A DNA stretch of 64,000 bases from assembly GCA_041390125.1 (NCBI GenBank), contig JAWKQN010000023.1:1-64000 (forward strand). The letters are read 5' to 3'. The position numbers and the translations under genes were made by a program. The first letter of the stretch is position 1; the number at the start of each line of letters is the position of its first letter. The stretch is from Gemmatimonadota bacterium. Its GTDB lineage: Bacteria; Gemmatimonadota; Gemmatimonadetes; Longimicrobiales; Gaopeijiaceae. This document shows positions 24,671-34,048 of the stretch, piece by piece. A model generated the notes under the pieces. That model worked only from the letters and a program-made list of their open reading frames with translations. It searched no databases and was not told the DNA's origin.

Positions 24671-27247
24671 TCAGCGCAGGCCCAGCGCCCCTTCCGCCGC
24701 TTCATACTGGGCCCGGATCGGCTCGGTCATGCGCGCTACATAGCGTGCCTCCTCCTGGGGCCGCGCCCACCGGCGGTAGAGGTGGCCGAGGGCGCGGAGG
24801 TGCAGCTGCGTCACGCCGTCCTCGTCCCCGCGGTCTTCCTGCAGCTGCGCGTACCCCGCGAGCAGGATCGACTCAGCCCGCTCGTACCGACCCGCAGCCG
24901 CGAGCGTGGTGCCCAGCTCCCGCTCCGCGATCATCGTCATGACATGCGCCGGTCCGTACTCCCGCCGGTGGAAGGGAAGGGTCGCCTCGAAGACGGACGC
25001 GGCCTCGTCCAGTCGGCCGTGTCTGCGCAGGAAGGCGCCCAGGTCCAGCGAGCGCGACGCCCAGGCTGGGCTCTCGGCGCCAACCTCGTACTCTCGTTGC
25101 GTCGCCTCGCGGAGCAGGACCTCCGCCCGGTCGACATCGCCTGTTTGCTCCAGCACCGCCGACCGCTGGGACAGCGGGAAGCTCCACAGGTCGCCCTCGA
25201 CCGCGTAGTCGTCCGTCATCAAGCGCACGCCCTCCGCCGAGAGGGTATCGGCGGCCGCGAAGTCCCTCATGTCGATCATGAGCCGGGTGAGGTCCATGAG
25301 CGCGAGGCGGAAGTCCACGCTGGACGGTGGAACGAGCGCACGGTAGGCCCCGACGCTTCGCGTGAGCAGGTCCCGGGCACGCTGCAGGTCGGCGGGATCG
25401 CCACGGATCTCCCCCCGATAGACGTAGTTCCTGCCGAGCAGGGCCATCTGCCGCACGGTTTCGCGATCCGTGAGGTCGGTGGCGGTGCCAAGCAGCGCCT
25501 CCCAACGCTGCTGCGCGCTGTCCGCAGCCTGCGGACGGCCCTGCATGTGCAGCGCGCGCATCAAGCCCTCGTAGGCCCGCAGACGGACGCCCTCGCTCGA
25601 GGCGTCGTCGGGCCCCGCGACCAGGGAACGGTAGATGGACTCCCCCTCGGTGAGGCGATTCTGGAGCGTGATGTTCTCGGCGAGCGCGAAGCGCAGCTCG
25701 TCGCGGTCGGCCGCCTCCGGAAGCTCGACACCCGGCTCGTCCGTGAGCGCCAGGAGCCGGCGGAGCAACGGCTCCGCCTCGCCCGGCAGCGACAGGTTGT
25801 TGATGCTCGAGGCGATGGCCAGGAGGACGGTGGCTTGCGTGCCCACGTCGCCCCCGAGCGTGTCCACGCGCGCCGCGCCGCGCCGGAGCAACTCCAGGGC
25901 CGTGACGTCGGGGCCCGCGTCCGATCCGGGGTCGCCGGCCTTGAAGAGCCCCACCAGGAAGTCCGTCACCGTCCGCGCGCGGTCCCGCTCGCGCTCGGCG
26001 TCGCGGGCCGCCGCCTCCGCGCGGTCGCGTGCGGCCGCGATCCGGATGTTCTGGATCTGGGAGGTTCCCAGCCATGCGATGCCCACGAGGATGCCGGCCA
26101 CGAGCGGACGGTGCCGCCGCACGAACTTCAACGATCGATACGCCCATCCACCAGGTCGGGCGAGCACCGGCCGTCCGTCGAGGTATCGCTGCAGGTCCTC
26201 TGCCAGCGCACCGACCGAGGGATAGCGGCGCGCCGGTGACTTCTCCAGGCACTTCAGAACGATCCGGTCGAGGTCCCCGCGCAGTCGCCGGCGCAGCGTC
26301 CGCGGGCCATCCGGGTCGGAGCCGCCACGAGGATTCTCCGATGGAGCGCGCGGCTCCTCGTCCGTGATGAGACGCGCAGCGTCCGCTGGGCTCAGGGTGT
26401 CCACGTCGAACGGGGGGACGCCGCACAGCAGTTCGTAGAGCAACGCCCCGACCTGGTAGACATCCGTCGCAGCGGTGGGCCGGTCTCCGCGAACCTGCTC
26501 GGGAGAGGCATAGGCCGGGGTGAAGACCTGGGTGTGGCTCCCGTCGGGCCTGGCCTCGGCCACGCGCAGCAACGCGGCTACCCCGAAGTCCAGCAGCTTC
26601 GTGCGTCCCTCCGACGTGACCAGCACGTTCCCCGGCTTGATGTCGCGGTGGACGATCAGATTGGCGTGGGCGTACTCGAGGGCGTCGCACAACTCGAGCA
26701 CGAGCCGGAGGCGCCGCTCGAGCGATGCGTCCTGGTCCCGGACCCAGCGGGTGATGGGGAGACCGTCGACGCGCTCCATCGCAAACCAGGAGATGCCGTC
26801 CGAGGTGACTCCGGCGTCGAGCAAGGCGGCGATGCCGGGGTGCTCCAGCCGGGCGAGGATGCGCTGCTCGGCGTCGAAGCGGCGCTCCGCCTCGAGGCTC
26901 GCGAAGGGGCTGCTGATGACCTTGAGCGCGACGCGCTTTCCCAGCCCGGCCCGCTCGGCGGCGTAGACCCGCCCCATGCCCCCGCGACCCAGCTCCTCGA
27001 GGATCGTGTAGGGCCCGACCTGCCGGGGAAGGCCGGTGGGGGAAGCAGCGACCTCTCCCTCCCGCTGGATGACCTCCTCCAGGTCCGCCCAGTCGTCGTG
27101 GTCGTGGTAGTGCGCGAGCAGCTGCAAGGCCCGCTCCAGGAGTGGAGGATCCTGCGCACAGCGCTCTCGCACGCGTGCCTCGCGCTCAGATGCGGGTAGC
27201 CCGGAGAGTTCGGCGAAGATCCGCTCCAGGCGTTGGTAGTCGTCCAT
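24671..27247 (-). CDS. Membrane Ser/Thr protein kinase with TPR tail
   Basis: An 858-residue Hanks-type kinase. Residues 1-70 are an alpha-helical sensor-like segment. The kinase domain spans about 78-360: GRGGMG loop (88-93), ATP lysine Lys109, catalytic Asp202 in HRDIKPGN, and Asp220 of DFG. A transmembrane segment follows RRHRP near residue 395. The remaining 440 residues are tetratricopeptide-like repeats, presumably outside the cytoplasm. The ATG at 27247 has AGGAG upstream. It is divergent from an ECF-like sigma factor gene 168 bp away, the usual pairing in Gemmatimonadota and Acidobacteria. The kinase may control that sigma factor (inference). Confidence 0.9.
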   Translation of the reverse strand: MDDYQRLERIFAELSGLPASEREARVRERCAQDPPLLERALQLLAHYHDHDDWADLEEVIQREGEVAASPTGLPRQVGPYTILEELGRGGMGRVYAAERAGLGKRVALKVISSPFASLEAERRFDAEQRILARLEHPGIAALLDAGVTSDGISWFAMERVDGLPITRWVRDQDASLERRLRLVLELCDALEYAHANLIVHRDIKPGNVLVTSEGRTKLLDFGVAALLRVAEARPDGSHTQVFTPAYASPEQVRGDRPTAATDVYQVGALLYELLCGVPPFDVDTLSPADAARLITDEEPRAPSENPRGGSDPDGPRTLRRRLRGDLDRIVLKCLEKSPARRYPSVGALAEDLQRYLDGRPVLARPGGWAYRSLKFVRRHRPLVAGILVGIAWLGTSQIQNIRIAAARDRAEAAARDAERERDRARTVTDFLVGLFKAGDPGSDAGPDVTALELLRRGAARVDTLGGDVGTQATVLLAIASSINNLSLPGEAEPLLRRLLALTDEPGVELPEAADRDELRFALAENITLQNRLTEGESIYRSLVAGPDDASSEGVRLRAYEGLMRALHMQGRPQAADSAQQRWEALLGTATDLTDRETVRQMALLGRNYVYRGEIRGDPADLQRARDLLTRSVGAYRALVPPSSVDFRLALMDLTRLMIDMRDFAAADTLSAEGVRLMTDDYAVEGDLWSFPLSQRSAVLEQTGDVDRAEVLLREATQREYEVGAESPAWASRSLDLGAFLRRHGRLDEAASVFEATLPFHRREYGPAHVMTMIAERELGTTLAAAGRYERAESILLAGYAQLQEDRGDEDGVTQLHLRALGHLYRRWARPQEEARYVARMTEPIRAQYEAAEGALGLR

Positions 27248-27375
27248 CGTCGCCTTCTCCTGGCGCCGCCGCCGCGGGGCACCCCTCCTCAGAGCGCGAT
27301 TTCCGTACCGATCGGTCATCCACCGGGTCCGACGTTGACCGGTCGGGCCCCGCCCGCGCGCGTCTGGCGGATAGA

Positions 27376-27385
27376 CCCTATGTTG
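27376..27385 (+). promoter_or_regulatory. Candidate promoter element of the sigma factor gene
   Basis: CCCTATGTTG, containing the -10-like TATGTT, starts exactly 40 bases before the ATG at 27416. The same ten bases lie exactly 40 bases before the preferred start of the following kinase gene. No matching -35 sequence was found. Confidence 0.4.
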
Positions 27386-27415
27386 CCACGGAACTTCGGA
27401 CGAAGGAAGCCGCAC

Positions 27416-27979
27416 ATGGGTGCCGACGCCGACATCACCGCGTTGATGGAGCAGTGGCGCGCTGGAGACCCGATGGCCGAAGAAGCCGTCTTCCGGGGCC
27501 TCTACGGGGAGCTGCGCGAGATCGCGGACCGGCTCCTTCGTGGGGAGGCCGCCGGACACACGCTGCAACCCACCGCCTTGGTCCACGAAGCCTACCTACG
27601 GCTCGGCGTCTCGGACTCGCTGCCGGTGAACGACCGGCGGCACCTCCTGGCCCTGTCGGCCCGCGTCATGCGTCAGGTCCTGATCGATTCGGCCCGGCGC
27701 AGACGGCGAGCCAAACGGGGAGGTTCCGCGCGTTGGGTGACGTTGGATCCCAGGTGGGCGGGGGCGTCTTCGGAGCCCCTGGACGTGGAGGCGTTCGAGG
27801 AGGCCCTGGCCCGGCTCGAGGCGCTCGACCCCCGGAAGGCGGAGCTCCTGCAACTCCGCCATCTGGCTGGGCTTCCGCTCGTCGAGATCGCGGCGCTCAC
27901 CGGACTGTCCTCGAGCACCGTGAAACGCGACCTGCGCTGGGCGCGGGCGTGGATCATGACGGAGCTGGAGTCGGCGTGA
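27416..27979 (+). CDS. ECF-like RNA polymerase sigma factor (TIGR02999 type)
   Basis: A 187-residue protein with region 2 (EAVFRGLYGELREIADRLL, then TALVHEAYLRL) and region 4 (LRHLAGLPLVEIAALTGLSSSTVKRDLRWARAWI, about 145-180), whose helix-turn-helix is seen in ALTGLSSSTVKRDL. The TALVHEAYLRL signature marks the ECF-like group that occurs with Ser/Thr kinases. AAGGAAG precedes the ATG at 27416; an ATG at 27379 belongs to the probable promoter. It lies between two kinase genes, divergent from one and parallel with the other. Confidence 0.9.
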   Translation: MGADADITALMEQWRAGDPMAEEAVFRGLYGELREIADRLLRGEAAGHTLQPTALVHEAYLRLGVSDSLPVNDRRHLLALSARVMRQVLIDSARRRRRAKRGGSARWVTLDPRWAGASSEPLDVEAFEEALARLEALDPRKAELLQLRHLAGLPLVEIAALTGLSSSTVKRDLRWARAWIMTELESA

Positions 27980-28078
27980 GGGAGATCCGAGCCTGATCCG
28001 CCCCTGATCTCTCCGAGCGCAGACTCCCGTATCCTTCCTCGCGGACGTGGGGTCCGGCGGGCCACGACCGCTGGGCGG

Positions 28079-28088
28079 CCCTATGTTG
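28079..28088 (+). promoter_or_regulatory. Candidate promoter element of the second kinase gene
   Basis: A second copy of CCCTATGTTG. Its ATG (28083) could be read as a start codon, but the identical placement 40 bases before the GTG at 28119 argues that TATGTT is a -10 element instead. Confidence 0.4.
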
Positions 28089-28118
28089 GATGGCCCGGAC
28101 CTGCGAGCAGAGGTGGAC

Positions 28119-30737
28119 GTGCACGAGGACGAGCTGGACCGGCTCAACGCCGCATTCGATCGGGTGATCGAGGCGGCTCCCGGTGAGCGCGAGGCGCTCC
28201 TGGTGGAGCTATGTGCCGGGGACCGCCACCTGGAAGCGCGGGTGCGGGCGCTCCTGCGGCACGACGAATCCGGCTCCACGCCCCTGGACACTCCGCTCGA
28301 TCAGCTCGTCGCGGTCGCGTTGGAGGATGGCGACGTCGGGGCCCGGGTAGGGCCCTACCGACTGGTGCGCGAGCTGGGTCGGGGCGGCATGGGTGCGGTG
28401 TACCTGGCCGAACGTCGGGACGGCTCCTTCGAGCAGACCGTGGCGCTCAAGCTCGTGAAGCGGGGGATGGACACGGACGAGGTGCTCCGCCGCTTCCGGG
28501 CCGAGCGCCAGATCCTCGCCGGCCTGCATCATCCCAACATCGCTCGACTCTACGATGGCGGCGTCGCGCCCGACGGGCGTCCCTACCTGGTCATGGAGTT
28601 CATCGATGGGTCGCCCATCACGCGCTGGGCCGACGCACGACGGCTCCCCGTTCAGCGTCGCCTGGCGCTGTTCCAGGATGTGTGCAGCGCGGTACGCCAC
28701 GCGCATCGCAACCTGGTCGTCCATCGGGATCTGAAGCCGTCCAACATCCTGGTGATGGAGGACGGCACGGTGAAGCTGCTGGACTTCGGCATCGCGAAGC
28801 TGTTGGGCCCGGGCGCGAACGGGGACGCGACTCGCGCGGAGCACCAGATCCTCACGCCGGCGTACGCCGCTCCGGAGCAGCGAGGAGTGGACGGGGCCGT
28901 GACCACGTCCACGGACGTCTATGCGTTGGGGGTCGTGCTGCACGAGCTGCTGACCGGCCGTAGACCGGACGCCGAGCAGCGGACGCTCCCGAGTCGGACC
29001 TTCACGTCGGGGCCATCGACGGAAGCGGACGGTCCTGGCGATCCGCTGGCGATCAGCCAGCGTCGCGCCAGCACACCGGCGCAGTTGCGGACGGCGCTGC
29101 GCGGGGACCTGGACGCCATCCTGCTGAAGGCGACCGCGGAGGATCCCCAGGAGCGCTACGCCTCGGTCGATGGATTCCTGGACGACCTGGAGCGCTTTCG
29201 CGAATCGCGGCCGGTGGGGGCGCGCCTACCCACGCGAGCCTACCGGCTGCGCCGGTTCGTGCGACGCAATCGCGGGCCGCTTGCCGCTTCCGCCGCGATC
29301 GGGATCGCGCTCGTCAGCGGCCTCGGTCTCGCACTCGGGCAGCGGAATGCCGCACGCCAGGAGCGCGATGCGGCCGAGGCGGTATCGGCCTACCTCGAGG
29401 GAGTGTTCGAGTCGGTCAATCCGGTGGGTCGGACGCCCGGCGCGGACACGTTGCGGGTGGCGGACTTCCTCGATCAGGCTACGGAGTCCGCACTCCAGGA
29501 CCTGGACGATCAGCCCGCGTTGCAGGCACGCATGCTTCGGGTGCTCGGCCGCGCCCACTTCTCCCTCTTCGAGTTCGAGCGGGCAACAGAGCTTTGGCAA
29601 CGGGCCTCCGAGGTGCGAGCGGCGGCCGCGTTGCCCGCCGATCCCGCTCTGATCCGCGCGCTGGGAGAGGTTGCGGTCGAGCGGGCGGAGTGGACGGCGG
29701 CCGACAGCTTGCTGCAACAGGCTCTGAACGAGGCCGGTCGGGCCACGCTGGAGCGCGCGCAGGTGTTGACGCTCACGGCGCGCAGTCATCTGTACCGCGA
29801 CCAGTTCGACGCGGCGGAGGCGGCGCTGCTGGAGGCGATCCCCCTTCTGCGGACGCTCGGCTCCCAGGAAGACCTGGCCAACGCACTCTACCTGCGGGCC
29901 GGTCTCGCGTACGAAAGGGGGGACCCGGCAGCGGCCGTGGCTCCGCAACGGGAGGGGCTCACCCTGTTCCGACGGTCCCGTGGCGATGACGCCCAGACGG
30001 CCGTGGGTCTCACGAACCTGGGGATCTTCCAACGCGCGCTGGGCGACCTCTCCGCTGCGGACTCCGCGTTCCAGGCCGCGCTGGCCATCCTGGGAGACGG
30101 TCTGCCGGAGCATGCGGGCCCGGTCGTGGTGGCGCTCACCGAGTACGCCAACCTGCTCGCGGCGCAGGGCGACAGTCGTCGCGCCGATTCGCTCTACGAA
30201 GTCGCGGCCTTCCGCAGCAGTGGCGACGCCCGACGCCTGTCGGTCATCCTGGCCAACCACGCGCAGCATCGACTCCGGAGTGGCAACGCCGAGGGAGCGC
30301 TCGTGCTCGCCCGCCGCTCCGTCGAGGTCGCCGAGACCGTGTACGGAGCGGCTGCCCCCGCGACCGCCGGGCTCCGCATCGGGTACGCCCGTGCCCTGGA
30401 CGCGGCGGGGGACAGCGCCGCGGCGGACCGGGAGTACGAGGCGACGCTCACCCTGATCGGCCCCGAAGGTCCGCTGGGGGCCCGTGTGGCCGCAGCGCGG
30501 GGAGCCGCGCGGGCGCTGTCCCGGCGCGGCCGGCACGCCGAAGCCGTGACAGCTCTGGCCGACCTGCTGGAGGAGATGCCCGGGGAGGGGTCCGCCGGGA
30601 GCGCGCAGTTCCGCATGCGGCAGGCAACGCTGCTGGAGATGGCCGCCGCATACGAGCGTTGGGGACGGATGGAAGAGGCGGCCCGATACCGCGCGCTGCA
30701 GGAGCAGGAGGCTGCCCGAGCGGAGGGTGGCCCCTGA
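28119..30737 (+). CDS. Membrane Ser/Thr protein kinase with TPR tail
   Basis: An 872-residue kinase with the same plan as the one at 24671-27247. The GTG at 28119 has AGAGG five bases upstream. It gives an N-terminus (HEDELDRLNAAFDRVIEA) that aligns with the start of the other kinase and puts catalytic residues at nearly equal positions: Lys111, Asp204 in HRDLKPSN, Asp222 of DFG. The in-frame ATG at 28083 is the alternative. A transmembrane segment (AASAAIGIALVSGLGLALG) near residue 395 is followed by about 450 residues of TPR-like helices. An ECF-like sigma gene follows 134 bp downstream. Confidence 0.9.
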   Translation: MHEDELDRLNAAFDRVIEAAPGEREALLVELCAGDRHLEARVRALLRHDESGSTPLDTPLDQLVAVALEDGDVGARVGPYRLVRELGRGGMGAVYLAERRDGSFEQTVALKLVKRGMDTDEVLRRFRAERQILAGLHHPNIARLYDGGVAPDGRPYLVMEFIDGSPITRWADARRLPVQRRLALFQDVCSAVRHAHRNLVVHRDLKPSNILVMEDGTVKLLDFGIAKLLGPGANGDATRAEHQILTPAYAAPEQRGVDGAVTTSTDVYALGVVLHELLTGRRPDAEQRTLPSRTFTSGPSTEADGPGDPLAISQRRASTPAQLRTALRGDLDAILLKATAEDPQERYASVDGFLDDLERFRESRPVGARLPTRAYRLRRFVRRNRGPLAASAAIGIALVSGLGLALGQRNAARQERDAAEAVSAYLEGVFESVNPVGRTPGADTLRVADFLDQATESALQDLDDQPALQARMLRVLGRAHFSLFEFERATELWQRASEVRAAAALPADPALIRALGEVAVERAEWTAADSLLQQALNEAGRATLERAQVLTLTARSHLYRDQFDAAEAALLEAIPLLRTLGSQEDLANALYLRAGLAYERGDPAAAVAPQREGLTLFRRSRGDDAQTAVGLTNLGIFQRALGDLSAADSAFQAALAILGDGLPEHAGPVVVALTEYANLLAAQGDSRRADSLYEVAAFRSSGDARRLSVILANHAQHRLRSGNAEGALVLARRSVEVAETVYGAAAPATAGLRIGYARALDAAGDSAAADREYEATLTLIGPEGPLGARVAAARGAARALSRRGRHAEAVTALADLLEEMPGEGSAGSAQFRMRQATLLEMAAAYERWGRMEEAARYRALQEQEAARAEGGP

Positions 30738-30871
30738 ACGGTCTCCGCGCCGAGGCATCGCGGTCGACCGGGACGGTGGGCATCGCCCGGGACCGCAGCG
30801 CTTGCCCGATACGGGCTGGCTTCGCCAATTGGGCCACGAGTCCACTCCGACGCCGGTTCTCCAGACCGCAC

Positions 30872-31438
30872 GTGGCCGACACCAGCCCTGACGCAATCAC
30901 GCAGCTCCTCCACCGCGCCCATTCGGGCGACGATGGCGCGTTCGACCAGCTCTTCGAGGTCGTCTACGACGAGCTGAAGCGCCTGGCCCAGGCGGTCCGT
31001 CGGCCTGGCGCGGCGGAGACGATCAACACCACGGCGTTGGTGCATGAAGCCTACGTCAAGCTGACGCCGTCCCGGCAGCTCTCCTGGGCCGACCGCAGCC
31101 ACTTCTTCGGCGTCGCGGCCCGGGCGATGCGTCAGGTCCTGATCGCGGCGGCGGAGAAGAAGTCCGCCAAGAAGCGCGGCAGCGGTCAGGCGCCCGTGGC
31201 CTTCGACGAACAGCTGCACGGCGCGTCGGTGCAGCCCGAGCAGCTCCTGGACCTGGAGCGGGCCCTGGCCACGCTCGAGGTCGCCAATCCACGGCAGGCC
31301 CGCGTCGTGGAGTGCCGCTTCTTCGCCGGGCTCTCGGTGGAGGAGACCGCGGAGGCGTTGGGCATCTCGGAGCCGACCGTCAAGCGCGATTGGCGTTTCG
31401 CTCGCGCCTGGCTTACGGAGGCACTCGAGACTTCGTAG
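30872..31438 (+). CDS. ECF-like RNA polymerase sigma factor (TIGR02999 type)
   Basis: A 188-residue protein, clearly related to the sigma factor at 27416-27979. It shows region 2 with TALVHEAYVKL, a basic KKSAKKRG linker, and region 4 with LSVEETAEALGISEPTVKRD. The GTG at 30872 is picked by alignment with the other sigma factor; no ATG is available near it. It lies after a Ser/Thr kinase gene and may be its output. The stop is only three bases from the convergent gene that ends at 31442. Confidence 0.88.
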   Translation: MADTSPDAITQLLHRAHSGDDGAFDQLFEVVYDELKRLAQAVRRPGAAETINTTALVHEAYVKLTPSRQLSWADRSHFFGVAARAMRQVLIAAAEKKSAKKRGSGQAPVAFDEQLHGASVQPEQLLDLERALATLEVANPRQARVVECRFFAGLSVEETAEALGISEPTVKRDWRFARAWLTEALETS

Positions 31439-31441
31439 GCG

Positions 31442-32788
31442 TCAGCGGTTGGGCACCAGGCAGTGCAGCTGGATCCCACGGATGGTCCAGTCCGCCGCGA
31501 CCGTGATCCCGTTGACCAGCCCATAGTCGGGACACACGAGGTCCACCTTCTCCTGCGTGAGCAGACCCGTGACCTGCATGCCCAGCCTGGATCCGGTGCG
31601 GCCGCCCCGTCCGTCGATGCTCGTGCAGCGCATGGACAGGCCGACGAGGATGGTGGATCCATCGAGCTTGTCGAGGTGGGCGGTGACGCCCTCGACCCAG
31701 GTGTCGCCGGCACACTCCCGGTAGTCGTTGAAGAACTCGAACTTCATCGCACCTGGCGACAGCGCGCGCACGATGTCCTGCAGCGTGATGGGGGCGGGAA
31801 GCGGCGCCTTGGCATGGAAGGCGTCGTCCTCCGTGCCCCACGACGCGCTCAGCCGCGTATGGCCCGCCGTCCAATCCACGCGAAGCGTGATGTCGGTGCA
31901 CGCTCCATAGAACCGTTGCACCAGGTTGCGTTCGATCATGTCCGCCGTGATGCCCTTGACCCTGCCTCCACCCGGACAGGTGGCCGGAACGGTGGGATAC
32001 CCGCTGTGTCCGCCGGCCCACCCGGTCGACACCTGAGTGAAGGTCATGTGCTCCACGTCGATGGTGTCGGCCACGACGTTCGAGACGCCGGCAGGACCGC
32101 GGGCACGGAGGTAGACGACCCGGCGTCCGGGAGGATCGAAGGGGAGACCGACCGTGGTATGGGTGGGACCCCCGACGACGCAGGGCAGCCAGGGCGCTCC
32201 CGCGAAGCTCGCATGGGTCGACGCCTGACACTCGGTGAACTGCCCCTCGATGCTGTATTCGAGGAATGCCGATACCAGGTTGTCGACGCTGGGAACGATC
32301 TGCCCGATGGCCGACTCGTTGCCGGCCGGGGACATCACGCGCAAGCTCGTGACGAGGGGGTTCGACAGGGCGATCTGGGCCGCGACGATCTCGGAGGCAG
32401 CGGCCTCGGTGCGGACCTGGAAGTACACGACCTTGGGGCCATTGGACGGGCTCAGCTCATAGGTGGGGCTCTCGCGGTAGAGGCGCCATTCTGCGCCGGC
32501 CAGTTGCGGCTGCTCCCCCGCTCTGTAGTAGACCGGATTCCCCAGGACCTGGTGCTCCAGGCGCACGGTGCGCAGGCTGGTGATGTAGCCCCCGCCATTC
32601 AGGCGGAAGTCGACGATGCGCGGTGCCAGCAGCGCGGGGTCGGCGGCACCCGCAGACGTCTTGGGTTTGACCTGCGCAGCGCTCGGCTGGGCACCCGTGG
32701 CGGCGAGCACGAGAACGAGCGGGAGCCAGGCGGCCGCCACGCGGGTCGGCGACGCGCCCCCCGTGGGGCGACGGTGACATACGGGCAT
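31442..32788 (-). CDS. Unknown secreted protein
   Basis: A 448-residue exported protein with a signal peptide (1-38, ending PSAAQ). The first half looks beta-sandwich-like (NGGGYITSLRTVRLEHQV, then GPKVVYFQVRTEAA), resembling Ig-like or surface modules. The second half has scattered cysteines, about seven, likely disulfide-bonded outside the cytoplasm. No enzyme motif or known family was recognised. It is divergent from the secreted protein at 33073 across 283 bp with no visible genes. Confidence 0.65.
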   Translation of the reverse strand: MPVCHRRPTGGASPTRVAAAWLPLVLVLAATGAQPSAAQVKPKTSAGAADPALLAPRIVDFRLNGGGYITSLRTVRLEHQVLGNPVYYRAGEQPQLAGAEWRLYRESPTYELSPSNGPKVVYFQVRTEAAASEIVAAQIALSNPLVTSLRVMSPAGNESAIGQIVPSVDNLVSAFLEYSIEGQFTECQASTHASFAGAPWLPCVVGGPTHTTVGLPFDPPGRRVVYLRARGPAGVSNVVADTIDVEHMTFTQVSTGWAGGHSGYPTVPATCPGGGRVKGITADMIERNLVQRFYGACTDITLRVDWTAGHTRLSASWGTEDDAFHAKAPLPAPITLQDIVRALSPGAMKFEFFNDYRECAGDTWVEGVTAHLDKLDGSTILVGLSMRCTSIDGRGGRTGSRLGMQVTGLLTQEKVDLVCPDYGLVNGITVAADWTIRGIQLHCLVPNR

Positions 32789-33072
32789 GGGGCTTCTCCC
32801 GAGGCGGGTGTGCGTAAGGTCCGTGATCCGGCATACCGAGGTCGGGACCGCTGGGGATCACGGCCCAACGCACCTCGGAGGGATGTGGTCTCGGGCCTCG
32901 TGCGTCCCGGGACGGACGCCACCCTCGCGGGTGGAACGGGAAGTGGCGAGGCACACCCCCTGATCCCCGCCGACGCACGGTCCGGTATGCGGGGTGGATG
33001 CACCGAATGGGTCCGGACGTCCCGGCGGTCGTGCGCACCGCCATCCACCCGCTGCCGCTCCGAGGGTACGCC

Positions 33073-33987
33073 ATGCGCCTCATCACCCACTCTGCCCGTG
33101 CAACAGCGCTGTTTCTCGGCGTCGCGTCGATCGCGATGCGACCCCCGCCCGGGGCGGCACAACAGGCGGTCGAGCTCGGCCGACGCTACGAGGGGGGCAC
33201 CGCTCTGGTGTCGCCCGCCACGGGGTTGGGATTCCGTGTCCCGCCGGGATTCACGGGGGAGGTGGATCCCTCCAGCGAGCTGTTCCTGCTCTCGGATGGC
33301 GTGCTCACCGCCGCCGTGTGGGCGTACTCCCAGGGCACGCCCGAAACCGTGGCGGATGCGGTGATCGGAGACCTCGAGGAGCTGGGGTTGATGCTGACGC
33401 CCGACCAGGTCGAGTCGGAGTCCGGCGGCATCCGGGCGTCCTTCCATGCCCTGTCCGAACGCGGGCTGGAGCGCCTCCACGGCCGGGTGGCGGCGGGCTC
33501 CACCGGAGGCTCGTACGCCTTCGCCGTATTGGGCCCGCGCGACCGGGACGCGGCTCTGGTGGCGCTGGTGGATGCGTTCGCGCGCGACGTGGTCTGGATG
33601 GCTCCCATCACCCCAGCCTGGATGGACCGCGCGGCCGGGCTCCTGCTGCGTGCAGGATCCGACACGGGCACGTCGGTGGATCAGGGAGACGGCACGGTCG
33701 GCTCCTTCGTCCGTGAATCGACGACGGAGCTCTCCCTGTGTGGCGACCGTACCTACACGTGGCGTTCGGAGGGTGTCACCTACTTCTCCAGCGACGCGGC
33801 GTCGGCCAGCAGCGAGCACTCGGACGCACACGAAGGGACGTGGACGCTCGTGTCCGATCTGCTCGGCAAGGCCTGGCTGCATCTACAGCCGTGGGACCGC
33901 GACGCGCGTGTGTATGCGGTCCAAGTGCGCGGCGACGGTGCACTCCTGGACGGTCGGGACTACACGGTCTCGGAGGCGGGGTGCTGA
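33073..33987 (+). CDS. Unknown exported protein
   Basis: A 304-residue protein with a signal peptide (1-29, ending GAAQQ). The N-terminal half (VSPATGLGFRVPPGFTGEVD, then an alternating alpha/beta pattern) resembles the small exported domains found in stress or lipocalin-like proteins, but no family is certain. The C-terminal 90 residues contain LCGDRTYTW and a final Cys, and may form a small beta-barrel. The ATG at 33073 begins the signal peptide. Function is unknown. Confidence 0.65.
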   Translation: MRLITHSARATALFLGVASIAMRPPPGAAQQAVELGRRYEGGTALVSPATGLGFRVPPGFTGEVDPSSELFLLSDGVLTAAVWAYSQGTPETVADAVIGDLEELGLMLTPDQVESESGGIRASFHALSERGLERLHGRVAAGSTGGSYAFAVLGPRDRDAALVALVDAFARDVVWMAPITPAWMDRAAGLLLRAGSDTGTSVDQGDGTVGSFVRESTTELSLCGDRTYTWRSEGVTYFSSDAASASSEHSDAHEGTWTLVSDLLGKAWLHLQPWDRDARVYAVQVRGDGALLDGRDYTVSEAGC

Positions 33988-34048
33988 GGATCGAGCTGCA
34001 GGTTGCGCTGGTTCCCCTCGCGACCGCCGCGTTCGGCGCGCCGAGCGT

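Noticed and set aside
24068..26239. A 723-codon plus-strand frame
   Set aside because: It is antisense to the secreted protein at 23866-24396 and the TPR tail of the first kinase, and has no domain content.
28083..28118. ATG 28083 as the start of the second kinase
   Set aside because: It lies inside the ten-base element shared with the sigma factor promoter and has no ribosome site. GTG 28119 has AGAGG and aligns with the other kinase. It remains possible.
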